From: Brugia malayi
Lineage: Eukaryota; Nematoda; Chromadorea; Rhabditida; Onchocercidae
Direction: 5' to 3'
Assembly: GCF_000002995.4 (NCBI RefSeq)
Contig: NW_025062475.1
Location: 12,122,687 to 12,186,686, forward strand
Length of the DNA stretch: 64,000 bases
In this document: positions 1 through 13,683 of the stretch, piece by piece
Numbering within the stretch: the stretch's first letter is position 1
How the letters are laid out: every line of letters starts with the position of its first letter
Made by a program: the position numbers and the translations under genes
The notes under the pieces: generated by a model
Database searches by the model: none
Told to the model about the DNA's origin: nothing
The model's input: only the letters and a program-made list of their open reading frames with translations

Positions 1-195
1 CTGGAAGAATGCTTTTTTTTTTCGATTAATTAATTAAGAAAATTAGAAAAGAATTTTTTCGATTAATTAATTAGGAAAATTAGAAAAGAATTTTTTTCGA
101 TTAATTAATTAAGAAAATTGAAAAGAAATATTTACATAACTTGAAAAGGTCCATTAAATTCATAATTTAAATTATTAGCTGAATAATTATTACAG
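1..195. repeat. Intronic tandem repeat, about 37-38 bp unit, three copies
   Basis: Three copies of an A/T-rich unit containing CGATTAATTAATTA begin near 23, 60 and 98, giving periods of 37 and 38 bp. The stretch ends at a TTACAG acceptor at 190-195, directly before a coding exon of unc-79, so it lies in an unc-79 intron. Apart from this repeat I see nothing coding here. Confidence 0.7.
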
Positions 196-3050
196 AATTC
201 AATATCGCTAGTAGAAGGATTCTCGAAATGGCTTACAGAAGTATTACATGAATGTAAAGTTGATTTATTAGATCTTTTAGCTGTTTGTACGGCATGTAAT
301 CGTGCTTTATTAAGGGTAAAATTTGCATAATTTTTTTTTCTTCTCAAATTATTCATTTAAATTTTTTTTTAATTTCATTTTTTTTTTTCAATTAATTAAT
401 TAATTTAGTAGTAACAGTACTATCATTGAATGTTAACTTATTCAAATGTTTTTTCAGGATCGTGATAAGCAATTCTTAACAAAAGCAATTGTCTCAGAGC
501 TTGTGCAAGCATTAAAATTTAAATGTGATATGAATGAGCATAATTATATGATTGTATTAAATTTAATATTGCAAGATGCTGGTGAAGATGTTCCAGAGGA
601 AATTATTGATGATCAGGTAAAAATTATAATTATGAATTATAATATTCTAATGTTTATTCAATTATTTAATTATTCTATTACTATATTATTATTATTTAAT
701 TATTATTATTACTAATTATTATTTATTATTATTATTATTACCGTGTTATTATTATTTATCTAATTTTACCAATTATTAATTATTACTGCTTAATGTTTTT
801 ATTTAATATTTAATTTTTATATAATTGTAATATCTATTATCTGTTTGTAAATATTATACATGCATATTTTTTTTAAAAAAGAATTTTTTTTTTTCAGATA
901 TCTTCAAGTAAAATGTTTAGTAGATTATAAAATAATTTTTTTTTATTTTCGCTATCTAGTTTTTGCTTTTTTATTCATTTCTTTATTCACAGTTATCCAT
1001 TTTTTATTCTCCCATATTCTATTATTAATTATTTAATTAAAATCTTTCATTTTTTAAAGTTACTACTATTTGTCACAGTCTAGATTTAGCTTTTTAAAGA
1101 TTAATAAATCATATCTTGATAGATGAAATTTTTTGTGACAATTAATTTTAATCTGAATAAATTATTTGTTATTCTTATTAATCAAAAACAAATTTTCAGT
1201 ATAATACAGCAGCTTGTGATGCTGTTCGACCATATATCTTTGATTTTATTGATTTTATATCAGATTTACATGTATTAACTGAAATTAAGGTAAATATTTT
1301 ATATACATTTTAAATAAAATTTTTATATTATTTGTTAGTATTTTCCATAAAATAGTTTCTTTTTTTAAAATTTTGATTTTTTTCATTGGTTTTTTTTTTT
1401 TTTTGACTAGAATCCTTTTAAATCAATTTAAATTTTAAATTGTGTTCTAGAGAATTACCAATTCTGATAGTACTGGTGGTGATATCAAATCATCCGTAGC
1501 ACAAATTGTTGGCGTTGAAATGAGTCGATCAGGTGTACGTGATTCTCGAACTGTGGTAAATACTATTATCATTTGTTAGAAACATTGATAAGATTACAAA
1601 AGAATTATCATTTGAATATTTCTTTATAAAAACATGATATGATAAACTAATTTAAAAAATATTTGTAAAAATTTTCCAAATCTTTATCTTTTTTTTTTTT
1701 AATCTACTTTTCTTGACTTATTTCAGATCTATTCTTTTTTTTTTTTTTCATTCTTAGTACTTTAATGAAATATTTCACTTAAATTCTTTTATTGAAATTC
1801 CATGATCGAAATAATTTATAAAATAAAAATTTTAATGATAAAGAAAGAAAAAATAAATAATTTTAATATTAATTATTAACAGTAATATATTAATTAATTA
1901 ATTGTTGATCACATTTATAAAATATATCATTGAAAGAGGAAATATATGTTGTAGAATCGTTATTTGCCATGGTTAGTATCACCGCCATCTGTGACGCAAT
2001 CTACGCCAAATGCATTTGCTGACGCTGTAACAAACGTACGTTTACTTTCATGGCTGTTAGTTGGAGCACTTCAAGCTAATCAACCATGTTTACCGATACC
2101 AATTAGTTGCTCACAATATATGGCTGATTATATACATTTTGTACTTGCTGGTTTTGCTGATCAATCAAAGGTTTTTTTTTTTTTTTTTTGTTTGTGTTTT
2201 CTTCTATTTTTTTAACATTAAATTTTATTTACTTTAAAATTAGAAAAAAAAAAGGGCCAATAATTTTGATCTTTAATCTAGGTATATTTATTGAATTTTT
2301 ATTAATTTGTATTAAAATCATAATTTAAATTTTGTTTTATTATTTTAAATTATTTCAATGAAAAAAAATGTTTTTTTTTTAAATTAAAATTTAGGAATCA
2401 GTTGTTCATATGTCAGCACTTTTCCATGCTTTTCATTTATGTCAACTATGGACTGTTTATTGTGAACGAGCTGCACTAACATCAGATGAGCCACAAGTTT
2501 CTTCATTAGCTAATATTTTGGACTTTTGGGCTCGAGTAACACCAGCTATTCTACAGCTTTTATCACATTCCAAAGTTGTATGTTCATTTAAATTAATTTA
2601 AGATAAGCATAGCATACACAAAACTATTATATTTCAAATATTAAATGTTAAAAAAAAAAAGAAAAAATGCTCGAAATGATAATGTCAACTAGATAATACA
2701 TTTTCTTATCATAAATATTTGGAATGAGAATAATTAATTAACCTTTGACTTATTTAATAATTAAATAATTTCAGTTAGCAGATATGGTTAATTTACATTT
2801 TCTAAATACAATGCAAGCATTGCGACAGTGTAGCTCAGCTGTACTTGGTCAATTAGGCGCTATGTGGCAACCAATTCTAACCGCTTATCATGCTCAAATT
2901 CCCAGTAAATTACGATTAAAATTAGATTGCTGTGAAAATGAACCATCGTTAAACTTTGAATCATTACAACAATGGCTTAAAGGTGTACGTTATAAAATTT
3001 CACAAATTGAATTACAAACATCCGCGGCATCACCATTCTATAATGTTTAA
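196..3050 (+). CDS. unc-79: UNC-79 homologue, C-terminal part (5' end outside window)
   Basis: Seven coding exons join in phase 0: 196-315, 458-616, 1200-1289, 1451-1555, 1955-2170, 2395-2577 and 2775-3050 (TAA). They give 382 residues. Each intron starts with GT and ends with an AG acceptor, usually TTTCAG or TTTAG. UNC-79 is a large HEAT/armadillo-type subunit of the NALCN sodium-leak channel complex at the neuronal plasma membrane; it stabilises the channel together with UNC-80. Recognition rests on conserved blocks known from the family: VEGFSKWLTEVLHECK in the first exon, LFHAFHLCQLWTVY, VTPAILQLLSHSKV, LADMVNLHFL, and the C-terminal tail WLKGVRYKISQIELQTSAA, which ends in FYNV. There is no channel pore or transmembrane segment in this part. 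The next gene is convergent and 4.3 kb away. The family call is from memory of the vertebrate protein, without an alignment. Confidence 0.87.
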
Positions 3051-6000
3051 ATATATAAATAATATTATTTTTTATTTATTTATCTATCAAATTTTCTTTT
3101 TCATCTTTCATTTTCGAAATATTCCCTATTGAAAAGAATAATAAATATATTTGAAAAAAAAAAAAAAGAAAAGAAATGAATTATGCAACACCTTACTTTA
3201 TTATGTATATTTTAAATATTTCCGGAATGTTTCTAAACTAAACATAATTTGATTAATTTTAATATGAAAAATGAAAAATAAATACCTACAATAATAGGAT
3301 GTATTTTGTAAGTGATAATAATAGTATGAAACTTTGGTTTTTTTTAAAAGTTCAAAAGAAAATGTAAGATATTTATAAAAATTGAAATGAATTGATTTTT
3401 CTAAATGATATCTTTCAACAATGATTGTTTTAACAAAATTTGATTTTTTCTTGATCATTCATAATTATATTCGCTATTATTTACTACTATAAATGGCAAA
3501 TATTTAGATAAATATATATATACATTTTCAAATAAATTAGATATTTGTCACATCATTGCAATAAAATGTTATCATATCAGATAATTTATCAATCTTATCC
3601 GATAAAAATTTATCAGGTTTTTTCCTCTTCTATTCATATAAATTTAGAAGCTGTCTTTTGAAATGAGATAATATCATTATAAAATCATCGCTTCAATTAA
3701 AATTTGCCATTGATAAAAAAAATTTTAAACAATCATTACCATATTAATCCATTCATCATTTATTTCCTTTCAAATTTCATTAAATAATACAAATTCAATT
3801 TAAAAAAAAAATTTGCATAAATAACAGCAATGTATGATAAAGCTCGAAATGAAAACACAAATTAGATATCATTGAGAAAAAAAAAAATAATAAAATAAAA
3901 TAAAAATTTAAACAAATGAGGAGAATATGAGAATTGTAAACTTCCAACTCATATTGGGCATTCAAATTCAAATGAATTTAATAAAATGGAAAGATAAGCT
4001 GTCAATTTTTTTTTTTTTGTCTTTGATGCTAATTAATAAATTGCAGCTAATTATTTTAATTACTAAGAAAATAATCTTTTTTAGATAATAAATTCTTTCC
4101 TTCCTTTTTTTTTTTCCATTTTGATTAAAATTATTGTATGCTAAAATAATTTTTTTTTTTTCACTTTTATCAAAAATTTACAAAAAAAAAAAAAAAAAAA
4201 CTACTTTGAGAATAAAAACTATTTTTCCCCTCTTTTAAATTTAATTCATAAAACTAAATTTTAGAGATCTAAAATAAGTAAGAATTAATGATAAAATGAT
4301 ACCAAAATTAATTATGAATAATGAAAGAAGTAAGTATAGAATGAAAGAAACAAAAACAAAACAAAAAACAAAAAAAAAAAAAAAAAAAAGGAAAAACTAC
4401 ACTTTAGGCACTTTTTTTCTTCAAAAACCCGTGCCAAAAAAATAAAGTTTTTTCTTTTTTTTTTAAAAAAATTTTTCAATTCAATTCCATCTTATTAATA
4501 ATTAAAAGATTTTTTCCATAGCACAATAAATATTTAAAAAAAAAAAAAAAAAAAAAAAAGAAAAATGATTAGACATCAGTAAAGATTTTTAAATGAAAAA
4601 TTAAATTGGCTTTAATAAAAATTAAATAATATAAATTGCAAAAAAAAAAAAAAAAGTATTCGTAAAATATTTTTAAAGAAAATTATTGATCTTTGATAAA
4701 ATTATAAAAATAATTGTCAATAATTTTTTAATGAATGCTACCTCGAAATAATATGTTCAATGATTTTTTTTTCATATGAAATAAAAAGTAAAATTAGGGA
4801 AGGAATAATAACAATAAATATTTGCAAAAAAAAAAAATATCCAAAAAAAAAAGAAAAGACAAAAACTGGCAAAGATTAATGTAATGTAATAAACATTTCA
4901 TTTTCTGTTTATTATTACATTTATAAACATTTTCTCTTCATTTTTTTCCTCTATAATTTCTAATTTTTAATTTTAAATAATTTCAACAATTCCAATAAAT
5001 ATACAAATTGCTAGTTTTAGATAACATTTTATCATTGCAATGTATTTGTTTTTTTTTAGGAAATAAAAATAAAAAATAATAGCAATTTATTAAGATGAAA
5101 GATGGAATTGAATTGAAATGTGAAATTGATAAGAATTAATCAATACAATGAATAAAATTAAACGTATATCACGTGAGATCAAGAAAGCAAGAAACAAAAA
5201 TAGAACCTGTTATCAATGCAAATATAAAGTAAATGAATCGCGCGCATTTTAAAATACACCGCCTAACAATCCAAATTTGATCATTACATATGTCACCGAA
5301 TAATTTGATAGAAAGAAATGAATTGATTAATTAATTAATTAATTAATTAAAAATTTATTCATTCCACTTACAAGAAATGAATTCTAATTTTGTAATTGAA
5401 AATTGAAAATAAAAATATATATGTATAGCAATTATTTGGAGTTATTTCATTTCTGCTCAGAAATTTACAACCAAAATTATTCATTTCTTTTTTTTTTTTT
5501 AAAATCGCCTAAAAAAAAATAAAAATAAAATAATTTATCCATAATGCAAAACTCTTTTCATTCTTCTCTACAAATTTATAATAATTATTGAGAGTCAATG
5601 ATTATCAAGAAAACAAATAAATAAGTAAATATATCGATTAATACATCGCTAAGAATGATATTAGTTTTAAAATTGTCGGTGACATTAAACAATCCAATTC
5701 ATACTATCACATAATTCAGTACTGATAAATTTGAATGTGACAGATTGTCAAATCAGTAAATATTAAATGAAATGAAAATAAATTTTAAAAATGAATACAT
5801 TATATTAAAACTTTTGCCTGAAACACATCAAACAATAATAATTTACAATATGATACAAATTTTAAATTATCATAATCTGATGCTATAAATTTCTATCAGA
5901 ATTATTAGTAAAAAAAAAAATTCAAAAATATTTGTAAATTTGTAAATGTCGGATATATTTTAATTAAGAAACTATTATTATGAGACAATTTGATTGATAA

Positions 6001-7327
6001 TCATTCAAGCTATAAACTCAAAAATTTTTTCATTTTTTTATCATTTGCAAAATTCTGGTATTTTTTTTTTCAATCTTTCAAATCATCGAAATTTTATAAT
6101 TTTAGATAAATATTAAAAGTTAAACAATGTCAGAATTACATTAAATTTTATTATTGAGAAAAAAATTTGCTTAGAATTGGAAGGAAAAATATGTAAGAAA
6201 GGAAGTTACTTTCATTTAAATTTTTTACAAAAAACAATATTTTATAATAATAATTAAAAGATTTTATCCATAGCACAATAAATATTAGAATATTATTTCA
6301 TTGGTTTGCTACAATTTTCTCTCTTAATTTACAGCAAATTTTTCACAAATGTTAAAATTAAAATATAAGTTGACAGTGTGACTAATAAAATTTATTTAAA
6401 TATCACTAATAAAATTTAAATATCACTAGTTAAAGGAGCTAAAAGAAAATATTAACTTGTAGAATTTAAAAATATTTTTTTCTTTTAAAAAAAAAAAAAA
6501 AGTTATGCAACATTACTTGTTGCTTCAATACATTTCAATCTGCTTAAAAAAGAACCTTCTAAATTGAAAAGTTTTTTTTTTTCTTTTTGAAACAAAAATC
6601 AATAAAGTTTAAATTAATTGTTCAATTAATTTACTCATTTAGTTATGGCTGTATTTGTTGAAATTTAAATAAAAATTTGTTGAATTTAAACAAAAATATC
6701 AAAATGGATAAGAAAAGTTTTGCCCGTTGGATTTGTCCGTAATTATCTTCTACCGGTTATAAATTAGCACTAATTTTTTTATAATTTTACAAAATTTATA
6801 AAAAAAAAACCTACAAAAAATTACCACTATTATTTTATTTGAAATTCACAGAATTTTATAGAAATCCATGCTAAAAGCATTCCATTTTAATTGAGGTGTG
6901 CTTTTTCAGTTTTTATATTGCGGAAATGTTTACATTCCAACATTTTCATCCCTTAGAGTATCTATCTATCTATGAGGAAGTTTATAAGCTCAAAATTTTA
7001 ATTCACTTTTTTAATGTAACATTCCATCATATCTTTTTTTAATTACCAAAAATGAAGTTGTAAAATAAACTGTAAAGATGTGGTAGTAATGCTAAAAATT
7101 TTGAACATTTACGAATTCATAGCAATTCCGACATTTACAACTTTACAAAAAAACAATTACTGTTAATAGTAATAATAATAATGATAATAATAATTATTAT
7201 AAAAAATAAATAAATAATAGTAATGAATGAATGGATTTAAAATAATACAAATATTATTATTATTTTTATTAGAGTGCTGGAAGCGCCTAATTAATATCTT
7301 TATGAGATCGGTAATATAGGGGAAAGC
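3051..7327. other. AT-rich intergenic region between unc-79 and the BED-finger gene
   Basis: This convergent intergenic stretch of about 4.3 kb is dominated by A and T homopolymers (for example 4180-4200, 4371-4389 and 4536-4559), plus a (TTAA)n run near 5325-5349. The 3' UTRs of both neighbours must lie here; AATAAA-like signals occur close to the unc-79 stop (for example near 3141). I found no splice-bounded coding exon, RNA gene or mobile element. Confidence 0.6.
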
Positions 7328-10300
7328 TTACTGTGTTAGAATTTTCTGACATTTCCCACGAATTGCCCATAGGAATTGTGCTCTATCCGTTTTTTTCCAA
7401 CATTCCTTATCAAGCTCAGTTCCATTAGTTTGCACTACAATTTGCACTTCATCGTCCATTTCAGTCATACATACTTTTACACCTCTGAAAAATATACCCT
7501 TGTTTATTACTTATAATTTTATTATTATTATTTCAACAATATAGTAAATAATTTACCTACAATCACTTAAAATTCATTAATGAATTAATACTGAAATAAT
7601 AATGAATAATATAATTAGTGTTATTACAAAGGAAAATCTTTTATATTATTTAATTCTAATTTTCAACCAAATACAGACTTATTAATTTAAAAAATAATAA
7701 AATTTAAACTGATATTATCGGATAATAAATAAATATATATATATTACTTTAATCCATTAGCAGCGGTACGATTTGACTCAAAAGTTAGTTGCGGTTGATT
7801 ATTACGACAGTGAAATGATAAGGTACAGTCAAGATCAGTAGCTGTTCGCATAAATATTGCCATCGAATCAGGATCAAATATTGAAAATCTTAAAATTTAT
7901 TACATTTTGAATCTTTTATAATCAAATATTCAAATATTGATCTTTAACAAAAAAAAAAAAATAAGAATAAGAAATTACCATTACATTTAGTTTATAGAAT
8001 TATCAAAGATTTAAAAAATAACTATGAATAATGAAAATAATAATAAATATGTACTCTTATTTACTCATAAGTATTACTCTTAAAATTTCTCTCCTAGCTA
8101 CTGTTTCATATTATAAACTTATTGTAATTTAATTCGAATGATATCTTAGTGAAAATGAAATACTAGCACTAATTTAACTTAATAAAATTTTTCAAAAATG
8201 AAGTTTAAAAAAAAAAAAAGAATTATTTAAGCTTTAAATTTAAATATAACCTCCATTCATTAATATTTATCATATTTTATACTTAAAATAAGTAAATGCA
8301 AAGAATAAACATTGCAAAGTTTGATAAAAACTATTAAAATTAAAATATAAAGAATTATATTAGCAGTTAAATAATAGTAATTAGTATGCAAAATAATAAT
8401 AATAATAAAAAAACATACGAATCTAAAATATGTGCTAACGATGTGCTCAGAGATGCAATAGACTGATCAGTAGCATTTAAATGATTTTGAATTGATGTTA
8501 GCAAAGAGTTTGAAGCATTTAGTGCTGCTAAAGCATTACCATTACTATTCTAAAATTCAACTTTCATAAATCATTGTCATTTTTATGTATAATCTTTGTA
8601 AAATTTAGGAATATCCTATGTCTAAAATTTTTTTAACAAATTCATTTCCACAAAAATTAATGAAATAAGGAAGTTTTTTAAAAATAAGGAAGAATAAATT
8701 TGATGATTAAATTGTTAAATTTAATTAAACTTATCAATTCAATTAAATCTTATCACTGTTAAACATTTTTATCAAAAATTTACTTAAAATATTTTGAAAC
8801 AGACAATTATTAGCATTATATTTATAAATTAATTATTTGTTTATAATAAATAAAAAATATTTACCTCTTCTAACTTTCCATTAAATGATAAACGACGATG
8901 ATCAGTGTTACCGGTATAACCAGCAGTGATATTGATTATTTCAGATGTATGTGGAATAGATGATAAGAAGTTACGTGATTTCTACAATTGTATAAATAAA
9001 AAATTAAGGATGCATCATATTCAATTTTATACTTTAAATTTTAGCAAAATATTAATCATTAATTAAATTGGCTGATAAGTTTTTTTTTTTTTTTTCTTTT
9101 ATAAATTTTAAAAATAAATTTTATAAATAAATTCAATAAATTTTAATGTAAATTTCAAATTCAAATAAATTTTACAGAAATTTATTGTGAAATTTAACTT
9201 ACAAAAAAAAAAAAAAAGGAAGAGAAAGTATTACTTAGAGAAATGATAATAAAGATAAGAGATGGATGTAAAATTAATGAAAATAAAAATTAAAAATATA
9301 CCTCTTCAGTGTTCTGATCTAATTGTGCAAATGTTGTAAATGCTGTATTCAAGCTATTGCCATTATAAATACAATCATTAATTGCATTATGATTAATATT
9401 TTTTAAATTTGCTGTATAGCCATTTGAAATTAATGGTGATAAACGATTACGTTTGTTATATGGTTGAGTTGATGACTAAAAATTTACAAATTTATAATAT
9501 TTAAAAAGAATAAACAAATAAAATATAAAAATTAATCATTTAATAAAAAAGAAAGCAAAATAAAAAATAATTTTCTGTAAGTTAAAATAATGCTAAAAAA
9601 AAAAAAAAAAAAAAAAAAACTTTTTTTTTTGCTAAAAAAAAAAAACTTTTTTTTTTGCTAAAAAAAAAAGTAATTTTCTAACCCAACGAAATGATTCAAT
9701 TGATGATGTTGTTGTTTCATCCAACTGTCCAATTAATTCATTATTTATCAATTGTGTTTGTTGTGTTTTATCACACAATATACCCACTCGTTGCTCAAGC
9801 CAATTTTGTGTTGTAATAATTCTACTACGATCTAATTCATCCATTGTTTGCATTTCAATTCCATTTAATTTATCATAATCTCGACCAATCTGTTGTTGCT
9901 GTTGTTGTTCTCGTTCTCGTTCTCGTTCTCGATCTTTTGAATGTATTGCTCGTAAATGTCCCCACATTGTTTTTGTTGAGCTATCTTTACGTTTTAAAAT
10001 TTTTCCACAATGTATACAACGTACATTACCATCAGATAAACGCATAAAATGTCGCCAAACATTTGATGGTTTAAATTTTTGTGATTTTTGTTTCTTTATT
10101 CCATTATCACCAGTACTAGTACCAGTAGCATTAGCATTAGCACTAGTACAATTATCATTATTATCATAATGATAATTTTCTGGATTTATTATAGCTGATG
10201 ATGTTAATCGTGCTAACATTTCCATTGAATATTCACCAATATTATTTAAATTTAATAAATTATTTCCATCATTAATTTCTTTCGTCTCATTAACTGCCAT

Positions 10301-10471
10301 CATAGGTAGAATGGTTGAAATTTTTTCATCTGTTGATAAATTATTGTTGTGATTTACAATCATTTTATCATTACTATTATCATTGCTAGTATTCGTTCCT
10401 GAATTTATACAATCATCCGATCGAAAAATATCCAAATTGGCATGAAAAGTTTCGTTATGATTCTCTACCAT
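7328..10471 (-). CDS. BED-type zinc-finger protein, function unknown
   Basis: Six exons on the minus strand, 10471-9683, 9475-9302, 8981-8865, 8549-8419, 7888-7748 and 7484-7328 (TAA), join in consistent phase to 502 residues. Residues 136-177 form a BED finger: an aromatic start (SNVWRHF), then Cys152-x2-Cys155, and WGHLRAIH with His172 and His177. BED fingers bind DNA in chromatin-boundary and transcription factors. The N-terminal 125 residues are rich in Asn, Asp and Ser. An Arg-Glu/Gln tract at 181-194 is encoded by a simple repeat. The C-terminal half has no domain I recognise; it ends in an acidic-to-basic segment (MTEMDDEVQIVVQ, then RAQFLWAIRGK). The ATG was chosen because a T-rich CAG acceptor lies 11 nt upstream, which suits trans-splicing or a long 5' UTR intron. 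No ortholog name is claimed. Confidence 0.8.
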
Positions 10472-10913
10472 TCGTTTTATTTCTGAAAAAAAAAAAAAAA
10501 AAAAAAAAATTGTTTTTTTTTCACTTAAGAAAACAAATAAACAAAATTTCATTTTGAACATGATATACGTACTAATAAATAATAAATATGCTAAAAATAT
10601 TCATTCATAATATTTATAGAAGCAAAAAAAAAAATAATATAATCAAAAAAAGAAAAATTTAATTAAATGAAAAATTTTAAACGAATAGAAATTAGTTGCT
10701 TAGAAAAATTCATAGGTATGTATGATTGTAATAAAATAATTATATACTTTAATAATACGAAAGTTTTTCAATTATTGAATAAACATACTTTAACTTATAG
10801 ATGGATTAATTAGCCGAGCGGATTAATCCTAAAAATCTCAATTTATGTGTAGGTATATGGAGGGATGGAGGGTAATGATTTATGGTGATGATATGAATGA
10901 GAGAGGAAGGTGG
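10472..10913. other. AT-rich region upstream of the BED-finger gene
   Basis: The poly-T tract and CAG acceptor next to the BED-gene ATG lie at about 10484-10510. The rest is AT-rich, with no coding exon seen. A short stretch at 10810-10830 resembles the D-arm of a Leu/Ser tRNA, but no matching T-arm follows. Confidence 0.5.
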
Positions 10914-11312
10914 AGTGACCCTAAGTATGAAATGACCTTAAGTATGGAATGGTCTAAATAGGATGACCTTAAGTATGGAATGGTCTGAATAGGATGACCC
11001 TAAGTGTGGAATGGCCTAAATGGGACAACCCTAGGTATGAAATGGTCTAAATAGGATGACCCTAAGTGTGGAATGGCCTAAATGGGACAACCCTAGGTAT
11101 GAAATGGTCTAAATAGGATGACCCTAAGTGTGGAATGGCCTAAATGGGACAACCCTAGATATGAAAATGTGGAATGGCCTAAATGGGACAACCCTAGGTA
11201 TGAAATGGTCTAAATAGGATGACCCTAAGTGTGGAATGGTCTAAATAGGATGATCCTAAGTGTGGAATGGTCTAAATAGGATGACCCTAAGTATGGGATT
11301 GTCTCAATAAGG
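10914..11312. repeat. 31-bp minisatellite, about 13 copies
   Basis: Tandem units of about 31 bp carry the core GATGACCCTAAG followed by GGAATGGTCTAAATAG. Two unit types differ at a few sites: GATGACC...GTCTAAATAG and GGACAACC...GCCTAAATGG. In the middle they alternate as a 62-bp higher-order repeat. One unit near 11160 is shortened. The array is clearly less AT-rich than its surroundings, and I see no long reading frame through it. Confidence 0.85.
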
Positions 11313-13460
11313 AATACCGCTCCTCCCCAATAATTGAAAGAAATGGAAAGGTTACTTAGAGAAAGTAATTTTTGCTTTCATCAAAGGGAATTACTCCTAA
11401 CGGTATGCTTTATACATTTCATCACGTTGCATTACGTCATATCATATCAGGCAGGTAATAATAAACTAAAAAATCTTTGAAAAATTTACTTTTTATTTTA
11501 ATCAATTTGTTATTGTGTTGTGACATATGACGTGAAAGCATATGACGGAATGTGTAAAGTTTACTATTAGTAATCATTTGATCATATAAATTTCAAAAAA
11601 AAAAAAAAAAAAATGATAATTCCATCAAACAAAAAATAAAAAAGTAAAAAAAAAAAAAATGAAGAATTTCAATTTTACATTAACCATTTAAAAGCTTTTT
11701 AGTATCGATCATATTTCATTGTATAATTTTGAGACGATCAAAAGATTTTTTTTTAGAGTTTAACTAAAAATTATGCACTGAGATTTATGTGAAATTTTTT
11801 GATAGCAAAAAAATGTAATTTTTGGTTTAAAGTTTAATTTTCTTTTTCCTCTCTTTCAAAAAAAAAAATTAGCTTAAATTTTAATACTTTGCAATGTTAG
11901 GGAGATACTTTAAGAGAGATGAGAAGAAGAGATAATTAAGGAAGAAGTCATATTCACACTCAAAAAAATGGACAAAAAGCAATAATAATGTTCAAAGAAT
12001 TTTGAAGTGAAAAAAATAAACAAATAAATTTTAAGATAATAATTTATGTTTGATATGAAAAAAAGAAGTGTTCGAGGATGAACAGAGAGAGAAATTTTTG
12101 ATTAGCATTGAAAAATTAATGTTACGGTATTAGCGGAGAAAAATGGATTTCAAATTTAGCTCATCCCTCTCTCTCTCTCTCTCTCTCCCTCTCCCTCTCT
12201 CTCTCTCTAATATTTAATCTCTAAAAATCATTGACCTTTTAGCCATTTACTATAATTGGATGTCAGACGAGTCATTATAATATATCTTAAATTGTCTTTC
12301 CAGTAATAATTTCACTTATTGTGATATAATTTCATTCAAAATGTCATCTCTAAATGCAACAATGACCTATGTATAATAAGGATTGGGAGAGAGAGAGAGA
12401 GAGAGAGAGAGAAGGGGAGGAGAGGAAGAGAAGAGAGAAAAATCTTTGATCTGTAATTGAGTAAACTATCAATGGATGAAAAAAATTAAGAATGAAATAA
12501 AGTGATAAAAATATGATATTTATAAATAACTATATCAATCAGATCTGATTAAGAAAATAGTTCGAAAAAAAAGAAACATTTAATTCAATCTTTTAATCTT
12601 GAAAATTTGATAAAAGAAAAGTTCAATTTTAATAGGTAGCAATTGTTGAAAAATGATAAATAACATAGATGAAATAAGTTCAGAAATAAAGAAAAAAAAA
12701 AAAAAAAAAATAAAAAATGGAAAAAAAAAAAAAAAAATTAAATATCACAGTAATAAAATTATAATGATAATTGATTATTGATTGATTGGTGCGGAGATTT
12801 TCAAAAAAATTTTCCAATTTCTTTTTTCATTTTTTGTTTTTTTTAGCTTAAGTATATAGCAAATAATTATATTTTCAACTATAAACCGTTTAATAAAATG
12901 ATTAATGTTAGCAAAAAAAAAAAAAAAAACAAAAACAAAAAAAACAAAAATAACAACAAAATCATTAAAATTTGTTGAAAAAAAAGATTCAAATAAAATT
13001 AAATAATTTTAAGAAATGATAAATTTCTTACAGATTATGTGTGTGATAAGATAAAAAATAACAAAATAATTAGCGTATAAGAGAATAAAAAAAAAAAATA
13101 GTAACATAGTATTAAGAGAGAGCTTTTTTTGTTTAAATTTTTTTCTAATTTTCTTTTCTTCTCTTTTTTTTTTCCACCATCTATCTATCGCTTTTTGTTT
13201 TTTTTTTCAAAAATTTATAAAATATAAATTAATATACCAAAAAAAAAAAAAAATTCTTATAAAAGCAACAAAATAATTATCTAAATTATCGTATTATTCT
13301 TTTATTAATTTTTATTATAATACATTGCAAAATGTTATCAAATCTAATTGTATCATTAGGAGAAAGTTAAGATTTAGTATTTATTTGTTAAATTATTGAA
13401 GAACAAAAAGAGAAAAAGTGCTTTTATTTCTTTTTTTTTTTTTCTAATCTTTTAATCTTA
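11313..13460. other. AT-rich intergenic DNA with CT/GA microsatellites
   Basis: This stretch holds a (CT)n run at about 12168-12208, a (GA)n run at about 12388-12425 and several long A tracts (for example 12689-12710 and 12913-12930). The (CT)n and (GA)n runs are about 180 bp apart and complementary, so a transcript across them could fold back. No supported gene. Confidence 0.55.
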
Positions 13461-13683
13461 GAAAGAGTTGAAATATTTTATGGGTTATAGGTCAACTAAG
13501 AAGAAAGGTATTAAAAAGAAAGGTATTAAATCAGGAAAAGCAGAGAAGCTACAGTCAAGAAATGAGGTACTAAGAAAGGTGCAACCGAAAAAAGATGTAC
13601 TAAGAAAAGCGGTACAGCCAAGGAAAGAGGTAAAGCGAAGGAAAGAGGTACAGCCAAGAAAAACGATACAGCCAAGGAAATAG
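13461..13683 (+). pseudogene. Possible start of a Lys/Arg-rich protein, interrupted in the repeat
   Basis: A CTTAG acceptor-like site at 13456-13460 is followed 20 nt later by an ATG at 13480. It opens a basic frame (MGYRSTKKKG, then repeated KKKGIK units) that stops with TAG at 13681-13683, inside the 18-bp repeat array. A different frame, open from 13566 to about 14067, continues the same kind of Lys-rich repeat. This looks like one basic repeat protein broken by a frameshift, or repeat DNA that reads open by chance. It resembles the tails of linker histones only in composition. I cannot assign a function. Confidence 0.3.

Noticed and set aside
10810..10835. tRNA-like D-arm (TAGCCGAGCGGATTAA)
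   Set aside because: It resembles a Leu/Ser tRNA A box, but no T-arm or matching acceptor stem follows within 100 nt.
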